NCBI GenBank assembly: GCA_028023455.1 | Contig: JAQFVV010012546.1 | Location: 2,720,081 to 2,784,080 of the forward strand | Length of the DNA: 64,000 nt | From: Epiperipatus broadwayi | Taxonomy: Eukaryota; Onychophora; Udeonychophora; Euonychophora; Peripatidae | Reading direction: 5' to 3' | Part shown: positions 46,001 to 57,690 of the stretch, one piece after another | Layout: the number at the start of each line of letters is the position of its first letter | How positions within the stretch are numbered: position 1 is the stretch's first letter | Program-made: the position numbers and the translations under genes | Notes under the pieces: generated by a model | What the model saw: the letters and a program-made list of their open reading frames with translations, nothing else | What the model was told of the DNA's origin: nothing | Databases searched by the model: none

Positions 46001-47149
46001 AATCATTATATTCCTAAATTATGTAATAATTTACCCATTGAATTAAGAAAGTTGCAATATTATAGGGGAATAAAAAAAAATTATGAAATATATTAAAAAG
46101 GGAGGGGGAAGTTGGAAATTAATATATAGAAACAAAATACGAGTATCTAAGAGCATCCAATATTATATAATCAATATTTTTATTGTATAATTAATATGTT
46201 ATTGAAATGTAATGTATTGTTAGTGTTATTATTAGCATATTTTATATTATGTTTAAAATTTCATGTAAATATCTAAAATGTTATAAAAAATGTCTTCTGC
46301 ATAAAAACATAACTAGGACTTAGTAGGAATAGAATGACATTTGTATTTGTGTAAATATATTTTGACTTGTATATAAATGAATAAATGCAGTAAATGTATT
46401 TATTTTAATAAACAGTATTGTTATTTTTTTAAAAATCTGCTTTTTATGTATGTCTTTTAATTCTTTAATTTAAGTGTAATTTAGATTCGGATGTAAATCT
46501 TTGCAAAGGCATATTCAATTTTATTAACAATTCAATCTTTTATTTTGTAATATTTAATAAAGAATATAACATTAATTTTCTCTTCCACGAATCTTTTATT
46601 GCTATCCAACAAATAATTATTTTTGGTTTAACATTTTACAAATAATGTTCTTAAAAAGCTAGTGTAACAAATTCACACTCTTTTTTATTCATATTATCTT
46701 TATTTTAATTAACTTTATAATGTTATTTATATATATATATTTTTTTTTACACCAAACCTTCAGAATAACACATGCTAATATTCTCATTAATAAACTTTGC
46801 TTTTAAATAAAAGAATATATTTAAAATTATTCAACGTTTTATTTCTATAATAAAAATTAAACCATGCTATATTCTTAGAAACTAAAAGATGATAACTACG
46901 ACAGCTGATTTTATTTCTTATTTTTTTAAAACACAAAATAATTACTGTATACCTATTTTTCCATCTCTTACCATCGATAAATTTAAAAATTGTAATTATT
47001 AAAAATTTCAAATAAGTTCTTCCAAATTAAATGTGTTTTCCTTATTATAAACAATCAATCATCAAAATGTCTAAACAATTACATGAAAAAATTATAATCA
47101 TTACTGGTATCCTATTTAAATTTAAACTTTTTAGATTTTTTAACTGTAA
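46001..47149. other. AT-rich sequence, no gene seen
   Basis: Nothing recognised. The frame at 46787-47011 (minus) is AT-driven. Confidence 0.5.
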
Positions 47150-47990
47150 GAGATAGAAAAATAGATGTATTCTAATAATTTTGTTAAGAAATTTAGAATA
47201 TATGGATAGAACTAGTAGTTATCAAATTTTTGTTCATAATAAACAGCATTTTAAGTTTTTATTAAGAAATGAAAAGTTAAATAATATTTTTTTTTGTTTC
47301 AAAAGAGGGCAGTTTTATAATAGTTATATTAATAAGAGTTACTTGAATGTTTGGTGAAGAGTATTTTATGTGATATAAAGAATTTTAAAATTAATTGAAA
47401 TAGTGATATGAAGAATTTTAAAAAATGTGAATTTATTACATTTCTTTGTAAGGCTTCTAGTTATAAACTGTTTAAACAAAAATAGTTAATTGTTAAATAG
47501 TAAAAGAATTCTATGGATAAGATATTTAATGTTAATTTTTAAATTAAATAATGTGCAAAAGAAATTGATATTAAATACATTCCTAGAATTTATTATAATA
47601 TTTTATATAGCTATGGGAATGTTTATCAGATAGAAAATAAATTAGTTTAAATGAAAAAAATTAAAATTTATAAAGGCGTAGATAAGTACCTTATGTCAAT
47701 TTTGTATATTCATGACCATAATAGTAGTCATGAAGTATTGTTTGATCAGGCAAATATTGATTTCTTTTTTATAAATAATGAGTAAAGAAGAAAAGTTGAA
47801 GACATGTCTTTGATTAATAAATGTAGAACTAAAGCGAATAAACTTATGAAAACTTTCTATTATGACCCAACAGCAAATTTGGAATATGGATACTTTCAGA
47901 ATTATATTTTTAAAAAATGTTCCACTTGTATTTACATTTGAACAAGCCTATGTATACAAGTAAAACCATATATATTTTTAATAGTTTGGC
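47150..47990 (+). pseudogene. Penelope-like element GIY-YIG remnant, strongly decayed
   Basis: In broken plus-strand frames, about 47590-47800 gives YGNVYQIENKLV, then KGVDKYLMSILYIHDHNSSH, LFDQANIDFF and NNE.RRKVEDMSLINKC. This lines up with the intact PLE protein at 54.47 kb (KVYIGQS, then NRYLSSALYVHEEDTGH, DFDEAKVVFF, RNEIKRRIKESLLLK). Several stops show it is an old copy. The upstream part back to 47150 fits the RT-nuclease linker only loosely. Confidence 0.6.
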
Positions 47991-48199
47991 TAATATTTTA
48001 ATGTTAATTTTGTGCATTCATTTTAATTATAAAATCTAATTTATCATTAGACAAGAATGGGTATTATATTATAATGAGAATATGGAGGATTTCATTAATT
48101 AATGATGATTTAAAATTGAATATTCATTCGGTTCTTAGCTAAACATCAGTACACTCAACAGTAATGATAAGATATTTACATTTTTGGGCTTTAAACATA

Positions 48200-48610
48200 G
48201 TATAACTCAGGGGTCGCCAACCTTTTTGTACTTAAGAGCACATTCTATAATACCGGCCAGGTGGCGGGCACCATTTATTTTTTTCAACCAGGTGGTGGGC
48301 ACCATTTATTTTTTCAATGTAAATTTATAGTTGGATATTGTTAATAATACACATAATGTACAAAAAAATATTTATTTCAAAAATAAAATTTTAACATATA
48401 ATTAACGTTTATATTTTTACTCTGTAAAAGTATAGTATGCCCTACAATTTGATTACAATATAATACAATAATTTCTAAATTTTAAAAATTAAATTTATTT
48501 GTATCAGATAAATAATTTTTTACCATGTTCGGATAGCAGTGGGCACACGTAAAATGGTCTGTGGGCACCATGGGGCCCACAGGCATAGGGTTGGGGCCCC
48601 TGGTATAACC
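48200..48610. mobile_element. hAT-type MITE with 8-bp target-site duplication
   Basis: The element runs from CAGGGGTCGCCAACC at 48208 to GGTTGGGGCCCCTG ending at 48602, imperfect terminal inverted repeats of the hAT (Zaphod/Tip100-like) type. Flanks are GTATAACT (48200-48207) and GTATAACC (48603-48610), an 8-base duplication with one mismatch, as expected for hAT. The interior has an internal duplication (GGTGG(C/T)GGGCACCATTTATT twice) and no coding capacity. It is markedly more GC-rich than its surroundings. Confidence 0.9.
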
Positions 48611-49075
48611 CTATAGAGATTGAAGTAAAAAATACTGCATGTGGCACATGTAGGCAAATTCATTTCTAGTATGATCTGAAATGAGAGAAAAAAAATTGCA
48701 GTTTATTTTTATTGTATTTATTATATATTAAAATTCATGATTTTTTAAATATTTATTTTCAATTACAATTTAGAAATTATTAAATAAAGAAATATAAAAA
48801 AAATAATAATAAAAAAAATTCTTCTCAAATAATGAAAACACGAATGTTATTAAAAAATACAAAAATGTCTTTAACATTAATTAATTAGAATCTGCAATGG
48901 TTTTGCAACCATAATTGCAAGCAATATAGATATACCCAAGGCATAAATAAGTTTAATAGCACTTGCAAAATATTTTTATAAGTGTCTTGTTTGGATGTAT
49001 AGCAACATCACATACTATTGTGAAATACATTAGTCATGTTCAAATGTGAACTAGTCAAGATCATAAATATACACA

Positions 49076-49161
<86 letters not shown>

Positions 49162-50940
49162 TGGAAAACATGTTATATCTCTGAAATTAGTGATTATCTC
49201 TGCAGGTAATTTTATCACCTTTAATGATTAAAATTTAAAAGTTTGATGATGATGATCTAATTAAATGAATTTTTCATAAGAATTTATTAATACCCAAATT
49301 CTTTTACATTTTTTTGCACATTCTAATACTTTTGCAATCTATTGTAAAAAAGCTTATTATTATTACAGACATCTTTTTTAAAACTAAAATATATTGCACC
49401 GGCCATGCTATTATGTGTCACCTCTTATTTTTAAGGCTAATCTACATATCTAAATTTGAATCCCAAATTTTATGAAGTTTTTCTCATTATAAGTCCTCTG
49501 ATTTCTAATTTATGTAATCAAAGTCCCTAAACATAACTACTTATGCTTACTTCCTAAAAATTCTAAAAAATATTGGATGAGAGAAACAAATAATACCTAC
49601 ATTTAAATTCAACAACTTATATTTGAATGTACGTAAACAATAGAAAATACCAAAATTATATTATTGTCATATACACCTTGAATGAAAGTTGGAATTAGTG
49701 CCCATTTTAATGTGAAAAAATATTATTTTTCCATTCTACTTCTAAATGTAGAATTATAATTTAGAAATAGCATTGTCTTAATAGTACCCAAATGATTTCA
49801 ACGTTTATATCGTTAACTAAAATACATCATATAAATATAATTCATCTTTCTCTTTTCGTATAACTTCAATATTGAGAATTAAAATTACAAATTTATTTAA
49901 AACACATACACACACATACAAAATAAATAAATACATATTCAAAGAATAGAAAGACTACTATTATTTATAATTGAATTAAAACATTTGTAAACAATATCAC
50001 TCATTTTGTATACACTTATTTTTTTAATATTTACATACTTATATAGACAAAAATTGATTAAATATTCTTTAACTGCTCTGAGGTCAGTAAAATTCTTATC
50101 TATGTTTTGATGTTATGATGCAGATTGTTGAGTTGTGGTTTAAATAATGGAGTTTTTTTTTTTTGGTTTCCTTCAGGTTTATTGAGCACTGATTAATTTA
50201 GAGCTTGGTTTACTATTTTTCTGGCATTCAACACAGGAGACAATACTCTATATGTTAGATAGATCATTTTGAGTCAATTCTACACATTTTCTGATGATGA
50301 CAGGCATCAGGCTATATTTTACTCCATGTTAGGGCTAGAAGAAGCACTTTTCTGAGAAGTACTACATGGATGGATAATGAAAGCAGAGACATGTGAAAGT
50401 GCATACTTTTAGTAGAATATTCTAAACATGTTGATTAAACTAGAATCAGAAACTTGATTTATTAGTGTTTTACAGTGGTATATATTAATAAATATTTTCT
50501 GCAGTGATAGATATTTATGATGGAGTCATTACTAGTCACTGTTCACTATTTAAAAAATGCATTGCTGAAATCTTGACATTTTTGATATGACTTGGTGGTA
50601 GCTTGAAGATTTCTTCTGTCTTAATTCAAGAAGAATTAATCTATTCTGATGATAAATCTTTCTTAAATTCTGTCCCTTGTATTTATCAAAATATTCCTGA
50701 ACTCAGACATTAATTTAATCATCTGTCAAATCTGTTTTTCAAAATTATATTTGAAGCTTTTAATTTATTATTTAGATTTTAATTGCACTATATGCTCATT
50801 TTAAAATAATAAAACGTATTTTAATAATTGATTTTTTTTCAATAAAATCAATTTTAAATAGTATATATACTCATATAGATCGTGGTTTTTCGGTATCTCT
50901 AAAATAATAATAATAAACAACTTCAAAATTGTATTGACTT
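48611..50940. other. AT-rich sequence with TA array
   Basis: (TA)n at 49079-49158. The patch 50090-50720 is less AT-rich (possible old repeat) but nothing is readable on either strand. Confidence 0.5.
49079..49158. repeat. (TA)n microsatellite, about 80 bp
   Basis: Uninterrupted TA run. Confidence 0.97.
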
Positions 50941-51339
<399 letters not shown>

Positions 51340-51960
51340 TTTCAAAAAGACTTTATTGAATATAACAAGAAAAAGGTTACATTTATAACTATTTTACCAC
51401 ATGCAGATAAATTGAAGTTAGTATAAATAAGTTGAAAATTGTAATTGGGGGTGGGGGTGGGGGGCAACAAAGACAAAGGATATGCATGTGGTGTACAAAT
51501 TTGAGTTTACATTTTTTCTTTAAAATATACACATCCAATTAATTTTGTCACTTGTAAGGCTCTTAGTTCTGTTTTTATTAGTCTTTTTTTTCCATCTATA
51601 ATTTTGAGCGCTGTTGTAATATAGACCAAGTGGTTGTGTACATCTTTTGGGATACAATTTTTTTATACCTTAAGTGAAGCTGTTCCATTTTATTCCAGAA
51701 TGTGTTTTGATGTCTTGGATTATTGTTGTACATGAAGGAGCATCTTGTACACCATAGTGAAAATAATATAAAAGTACTTGCTCGAATATGTGGGTAGCTA
51801 CCCTTAACAAATGATTGTAAAAGGGTTTGAATGTCAAAATTTCTTTGTTTGCACAATGATGATATGGATGAACAATTATTATCAAATACAGGGCAGGTAA
51901 AAAGAAAATGTTCTTATGTCTCAGTTTTTCTATTTTTATCATCATTAAAATACTAAAAGT
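51340..51960 (-). pseudogene. LINE 3' end (C-terminal RT region and 3' UTR)
   Basis: The minus strand at 51945-51596 gives, across one frameshift, a Cys/His-type motif region (LRHKNIFFLPALYLI) followed by CKQRNFDIQTLLQSF, then FILFSLWCTRCSFMYNNN and WSILQQR. This is the layout of the C-terminal tail of R1/Jockey/I-type LINE reverse transcriptases, where such a motif precedes a helical end. The remaining 250 bases are 3' UTR leading into the (TAA)n array. Clade is uncertain. Confidence 0.6.
51447..51464 (+). other. G-run cluster, possible G-quadruplex
   Basis: GGGGGTGGGGGTGGGGGG: three G5-6 runs split by single T. Striking in a window this AT-rich. It lies in the LINE 3' UTR (C-rich on the LINE sense strand). 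Confidence 0.7.
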
Positions 51961-52700
51961 ATTATAAATACAGCTAGCATATAAAATGAATTTTAAAATT
52001 CCAAAATTTCTTTCTCAATTTTTTATAGTGTTTGAAAATCTTGTAACAATTTTAAAAAATCGTGGTTTTCTATTTAAATTTATAAAAAAAAAAAACAAAT
52101 ACACGCATAAAATTAATTTTTAAAATGGAGCGATACACTAGTAAAATACATAATATTATAAACATGTGAATAAATTACTTAAAATATGATTAATAAAGCA
52201 ACATTTGTATTAGTGTATACATAATAAAACAATGTACAATAGTATATACAATTTTTAATGTAATATTTGAAAATATATGTGCATGTATGAATGTTTATAT
52301 TCCTGTGATATACTTTAAATTTTAAGAAGTATTATCTTAAAATACTTAGGTAAAATTATTATTTTAATAAAATGTAATATACAGTGAGAACTATTACAAA
52401 TGAGCAAAATAAAAATGATTTAATTTAATATTTGTAATATAAATAATTATTCTAACATGATAATGTGTATATCAATTTTTATTCAAGGATATAATATATG
52501 TTTTAAAATGTTATATTGTAATTTTAAAATAATTTTATTATAATGGGCGCTAATATTTCTTCAAAAACTTATCTGCAGAAATGTTATCTCTTAGCAATGA
52601 TAAAATTTTTTGTGTAAAATGATAAAAGATTTAGGAAATTTAACAAGATGATGATAAAAGTAGTCACATGGTTAAAACCTGTAAATATATGTACATATGA
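51961..52700. other. AT-rich sequence, no gene seen
   Basis: Nothing recognised. Confidence 0.5.
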
Positions 52701-52850
52701 GGAATATTTGTTTTATTGCTAATTCTTTCTTACTCAAACTGCATAAGAACAGAATTTAAATTTAATCATCTTGGGCATCACAATAAAGGAGTAGAAAACT
52801 TGACATTAATGTGCCTTTGTGGTAAATGTATCTCTAAACTGTCCAAATAA
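52701..52850 (+). other. Coding-like segment with hydrophobic start and Cys cluster
   Basis: It is open for 49 codons after a TGA, lacks an in-frame start, and ends in TAA. It reads GIFVLLLILSYSNC (signal-peptide-like), HLGHHNKGVENL, then MCLCGKCISKLSK and stop. Codon use in the second half is less AT-biased. It could be an exon of a small secreted protein or chance. No splice sites are convincing. Confidence 0.15.
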
Positions 52851-53121
52851 ATAACCAAAATATGTGAAAGATATTCATCATAGTAAAATGCACAAACAAA
52901 ATGAAATTTAAAGATTTTATTGAAATGGAAAATTTAAAAATATATCTAAACATCAGCTTATTGGATACTTGTTTTAAACCAGTTTTAAATTAATGAAATT
53001 ACTCTATGTAAATAATTGTTTTAAAAAATTCTAAAATTAGTAATTTCAAATTCTTAAGAAAATGCTAATTATCTGTTCCATACCTTCAGAAATGAAGAAA
53101 ATCAATTTATGATTTGATTGA

Positions 53122-53283
53122 GTAATTAAAATTATCATAAATGAATTTTATTCAAAGGATAAATTTCACTATCATCAACTTGTTCTATTAGGATTAATTA
53201 TTGTGACATCCAATGTGCTTACATCTAAATCATTGCCCAAGGATTTTGATCATTTTAAACACTTTCTGAAAGAATTTGCTTAA
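53122..53283 (+). other. Coding-like segment ending at a stop with AATAAA
   Basis: It is open for 53 codons with no ATG at the start: FHYHQLVLLGLIIVTSNVL, then SLPKDFDHFKHFLKEFA and TAA. The stop overlaps TAAATAAAA, a possible polyadenylation signal. Codon use is fairly balanced. It may be a last exon or a repeat remnant. Unidentified. Confidence 0.2.
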
Positions 53284-54237
<954 letters not shown>

Positions 54238-54403
54238 AAATTTTTATTAATAAATAAGTTATATAGTTATTAAATTATCTGTTTTCATCTTTTATTATTT
54301 TGAAATTCATCATCTAATAATTAAATATGGGCACATGGTATTATATTATGTGTGTGTATTTAAAGTTACACTGTTGTAGTAATAATGTTATATATATATA
54401 TAT

Positions 54404-55450
54404 AAGATTAAGGAAGGGTGGATAATAGGTTATATTATTTCTCCTTTAGTATGTTCAGTTTATATTAGTTTTATGGAAGAGGAAATTATTATTAAAAAGA
54501 ATTGTTTATATGTAAAATTATTTGTCAGATATGTTGATGATTGTTTATTTGTAGTTGAGAATGATAAATTGAAGGAATTTGTAAATGAGTTTAATTGTTT
54601 TGATCCTTCTATAAAATTTGTGTTAGAAGGAGGGGGGTTAGATTTTGGTAAGTTAAAATTTTTAGATCTTTTGGTGATTAGAAATATAGAAACTAATTGT
54701 TTATTGTGCAGTCATTTAGTTAAAAGTAAAGAATTAAGATCTATAATTAAACCTGATAGCTATCACTCTGTATCTCATAAAGTAGCTGCTTTAAGGAATT
54801 ATTGTCATAGGAATATTAAATTAAATAATTCTAGTGGGGTAGCTTTGTTTCAGAAATATCAATTTTATAAAGATTATTTGAGTGTTGGATACTCTGATAA
54901 ATTTGTTAAAGGTATTTTATTTAATAGTAATATTTGTAAGGATGTAAAGGTTAAAGAAAAATATGATTTTATTTCTTTGCCATTTAAATTGTCTTCTTAT
55001 AAAATTGTGTGTAGAAATAGTAAATTGTTTGGAAATAAGAAAATTGCTTGGAAAAGGGGTGTTACATTGAATAATTTATTAAATAATACAAAAGAAGTTT
55101 TTGATAGAAAGACTATTCCTGGTGTGGTATATTTTATTCCTTGTTTATTTTGTAAGAAGGTTTACATAGGTCAGAGTAGTTTGAGTTTAAATGAAAGAAT
55201 AAAGGTTCATAAAAGTAGAGGTAAAAATAGATATCTTAGTTCTGCTTTGTATGTCCATGAAGAAGATACAGGCCACACTATTGATTTTGATGAAGCTAAG
55301 GTTGTCTTCTTTGAGAGAAATGAAATCAAAAGAAGAATTAAAGAGTCTTTATTATTGAAAATTTATTATTCTGAAGCAATTAACTTATTTAAGAGTTCTT
55401 TTAATATTAAGGGTGGATGGGAAGTGAATGGATTTGTGGGTAGTTTTTAA
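54404..55450 (+). CDS. PLE reverse transcriptase (C-terminal part) with GIY-YIG endonuclease
   Basis: The frame is open upstream of the first ATG (54473), back to 54404, where it reads GWIIGYIISPLVCSVYISF, equivalent to the RT B motif (G.P.G...SP), so 54473 is not the true start. Counting from that ATG: the RT catalytic YVDD is at residues 20-23, the conserved PDSYHSVSHK at 94-103, and the GIY-YIG nuclease has GVVY at 217-220, CLFC at 224-227, YIG at 231-233, R242, H246 and a likely metal-binding E281. The protein ends at residue 325. The CXXC between GVVY and YIG marks canonical, endonuclease-bearing PLEs. The N-terminal half of the RT is missing, so it cannot work alone. There are no stops or frameshifts. 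The product would prime reverse transcription at a nuclease-cut site. Confidence 0.9.
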   Translation, partial: KIKEGWIIGYIISPLVCSVYISFMEEEIIIKKNCLYVKLFVRYVDDCLFVVENDKLKEFVNEFNCFDPSIKFVLEGGGLDFGKLKFLDLLVIRNIETNCLLCSHLVKSKELRSIIKPDSYHSVSHKVAALRNYCHRNIKLNNSSGVALFQKYQFYKDYLSVGYSDKFVKGILFNSNICKDVKVKEKYDFISLPFKLSSYKIVCRNSKLFGNKKIAWKRGVTLNNLLNNTKEVFDRKTIPGVVYFIPCLFCKKVYIGQSSLSLNERIKVHKSRGKNRYLSSALYVHEEDTGHTIDFDEAKVVFFERNEIKRRIKESLLLKIYYSEAINLFKSSFNIKGGWEVNGFVGSF

Positions 55451-55483
55451 TAGTATATATAATGTGTGGTTTTTTTGTAGTTC

Positions 55484-55535
55484 TTTACACTTGAGAAGTC
55501 TGCTTGTAGCAGTGAAACCTTAGGTTGTGTTTTAG
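55484..55535 (+). ncRNA. Hammerhead-like motif in PLE 3' UTR
   Basis: ACACUUGAGAA, a stem CUGC/GCAG around UUGUA, then UGAAACCUUAGG, and a GUGU that could pair with ACAC. Order and spacing resemble a hammerhead, but the first box is UUGAGAA and no clean NUH site follows. It lies 34 bases after the stop, where PLE hammerheads are expected. Likely degenerate. Confidence 0.35.
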
Positions 55536-55598
55536 TATTGTTTTTGTGCTGGTCTGGTTTAGTTTTGGATTTGGGGTGGTTTTGATTATATATATATA

Positions 55599-55705
55599 TT
55601 TCATATATCATAGCATCGGCTGGGAGGCGAACCCACAACAACAGTCTGCAACTAACTGCTTGCTTGCAAGGCGGCTGCTCTGACCTCTCGGCTAACAATG
55701 CTTGA
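55599..55705 (-). repeat. tRNA-derived SINE
   Basis: The minus strand reads GCATTGTTAGCCGAGAGGTC, then GTGGGTTCGCCTCCC (B box), and ends GATGCTATGATATATGAAA. The T arm is separated from the anticodon arm by a long insert, as in the other copies. It is inserted just past the PLE. Confidence 0.8.
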
Positions 55706-56186
55706 ATTGTAAAATTAATACTTAGTTATTATAAGATACGGTCTAGATACAATAAAGTAATTTTGTTATTTAGCCATTTTGATAATCAAGATTTATAGTT
55801 AAAATCAAAATTTTAAGAGTTTTATTTTTTTATACTTAAACTTTTAAGCCCTGAAATAACTTTAAATTTGATATATGTAGTATAAAAATTATGTTGCCCC
55901 AACATATCATTATCATTAGATGAATTTATTTTTATTTACAAATGCACTTATATTGTGATTTTTTAATAACCCTGAGATATGATTATTATTATTTATTCAT
56001 GAATATTTTATAGTGTTGTGTTGGATATTTAAATATTTTGAATAGGATAAAGAGTTTCATTATAGTGATTATTAGCTTAATACAGTGTGCTAAGCTAATA
56101 TTACGGACAATCACAATTTAGTTAAGCTGAGTATATTTTTAAGCACTTTATTTTGATAATTACAATATATATATATATATATATTG

Positions 56187-56246
<60 letters not shown>

Positions 56247-57602
56247 GTAAGCTAAACTATAATAAATAATTTTAATTAATTTTTACTGTAAATTACTATT
56301 CTCATAATCAGTCAAATGTCCCATAATATATTCTTTCCATTTGAAAGTTAACATTGATTTAAACCTATTTCTACAACCTATATCTGCTTATATTTGTAAA
56401 CATTTATTCTCTGCCCTCCATTATAAGGAATAATGTTTCAATGAAATTGCTTTAATGAGTGTATATTATAATGATTTTTTTTAAATATTTACTTTATCTG
56501 CCTTATTCTGTTTTAATAAATGGTTCATATGGAAGTAAAAATCACCAGGATAATGCAGGAATGGTGGATCTAGAAAAAGCTACTATAAGTACAATTAAAA
56601 TTTTTTTGGTAGCCTATTTGACTTCTTTACTTAAACAAAAATTATTAAGATTATTATTATTATTTATGTAAAAAGTAAATGAGATTTAAGAAAGATAAAA
56701 AAAGAAACATTAGTAAATTTAATTATCTGAAGTAATAAAACGAAATAATTTTAAAATAGTATTTCATACAATTATATGCTATTGCAATATATAAGATTAA
56801 TAAATGTAAACAAATTTTAAAAATTCTTAAAACGGAAAAATAATAAGATCATAAAGATAATTACATAAATAAGTACATACATAAAAAATGATTGACCATA
56901 TTCATTTAAGAATTGTTAATAATTAATATAAAAGAATAAATATATAGATAGATAGTTAATACATTTATCAGAATATATAATATATAAAATATGTATGCAC
57001 ATGTTTACATTTGGTAGTAGCATGGCAGGTTTTTATTCATTATGATTGAAAGTTTGTGCTAAAAATAGCATGATAACGAAACTCATAATTTTGTAGAGGA
57101 GGACAAATTTCCTTATTGTGTTAATGATATGTACCTAGTTTTTTATCATGGTAACACAGATCGTGTATAGAACAACTATAAAATAAAGTCTTAGAATTAA
57201 AAAAAAATTACTTAATGTTATCAAGTTAAATATAACAAGCTACAATATCAGCAAGGGATATAAAATATTTATCTACTAGTAAGGCTTATTTTCCAAAATA
57301 GAACTATTTTTTTTAAACCCTACTATACAACTTCTGTATATTAATTATAATATATACAAATAATATTGTTAATAAAACAAGTTATAATTTAATTAAACAG
57401 AAAGTTAACTATTATTTTCTCTCTTCGCATTTGGACTATTTTAAAGTCACTTATATATCTTTGAATTATTTTATTTACTATATTTTCAAATGACTTGTAG
57501 TGAAGATTTAATGACATTTTTCAGAATTTTAATTTTGATAAATTAAAAATAACTTCTATGTTTATTTTTTTAGCACTATAGCCACAGCCAGTATATATAT
57601 GA
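55706..57602. other. AT-rich sequence with TA array
   Basis: (TA)n at 56167-56241 contains an internal palindrome TTACAATATATA...TATATTGTAA. A loose inverted repeat GTGATTATTAGCTTAAT/GCTAAGCTAATATTAC lies at 56066-56112. The frame at 56459-56671 is not recognised. Confidence 0.5.
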
Positions 57603-57690
57603 TCACTAGATGGAGCTTTACCAATAACTCCGAACAAGCTTTGTTTACATAAAGCTTGTTAGGAGCTATTGGTAAAGCTTCATCTAGTGA
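57603..57690. ncRNA. Near-perfect 38-40-bp hairpin, pre-miRNA-like or micro-MITE
   Basis: The left arm TCACTAGATGGAGCTTTACC...AACAAGCTTT and right arm AAAGCTTGTT...CTAGTGA pair with about three mismatches around an 8-base loop (GTTTACAT). The size of 88 nt fits either a microRNA precursor or a tiny foldback element. It is less AT-rich than its surroundings. Confidence 0.5.

Larger units (their letters stand above)
54404..55598 (+). mobile_element. Penelope-like element, 5'-truncated
   Basis: The element begins within RT sequence directly after a (TA)n run (54386-54403) and extends through the nuclease frame and a 3' UTR with a hammerhead-like motif. It ends before the SINE at 55599. 5' truncation next to TA repeats fits incomplete target-primed reverse transcription at an AT-rich site. 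The intact reading frame makes it the youngest-looking coding element here. Confidence 0.8.

Noticed and set aside
50270-50720. Less AT-rich block suspected to be a retrotransposon fragment
   Set aside because: No readable protein on either strand and no second copy in the window.
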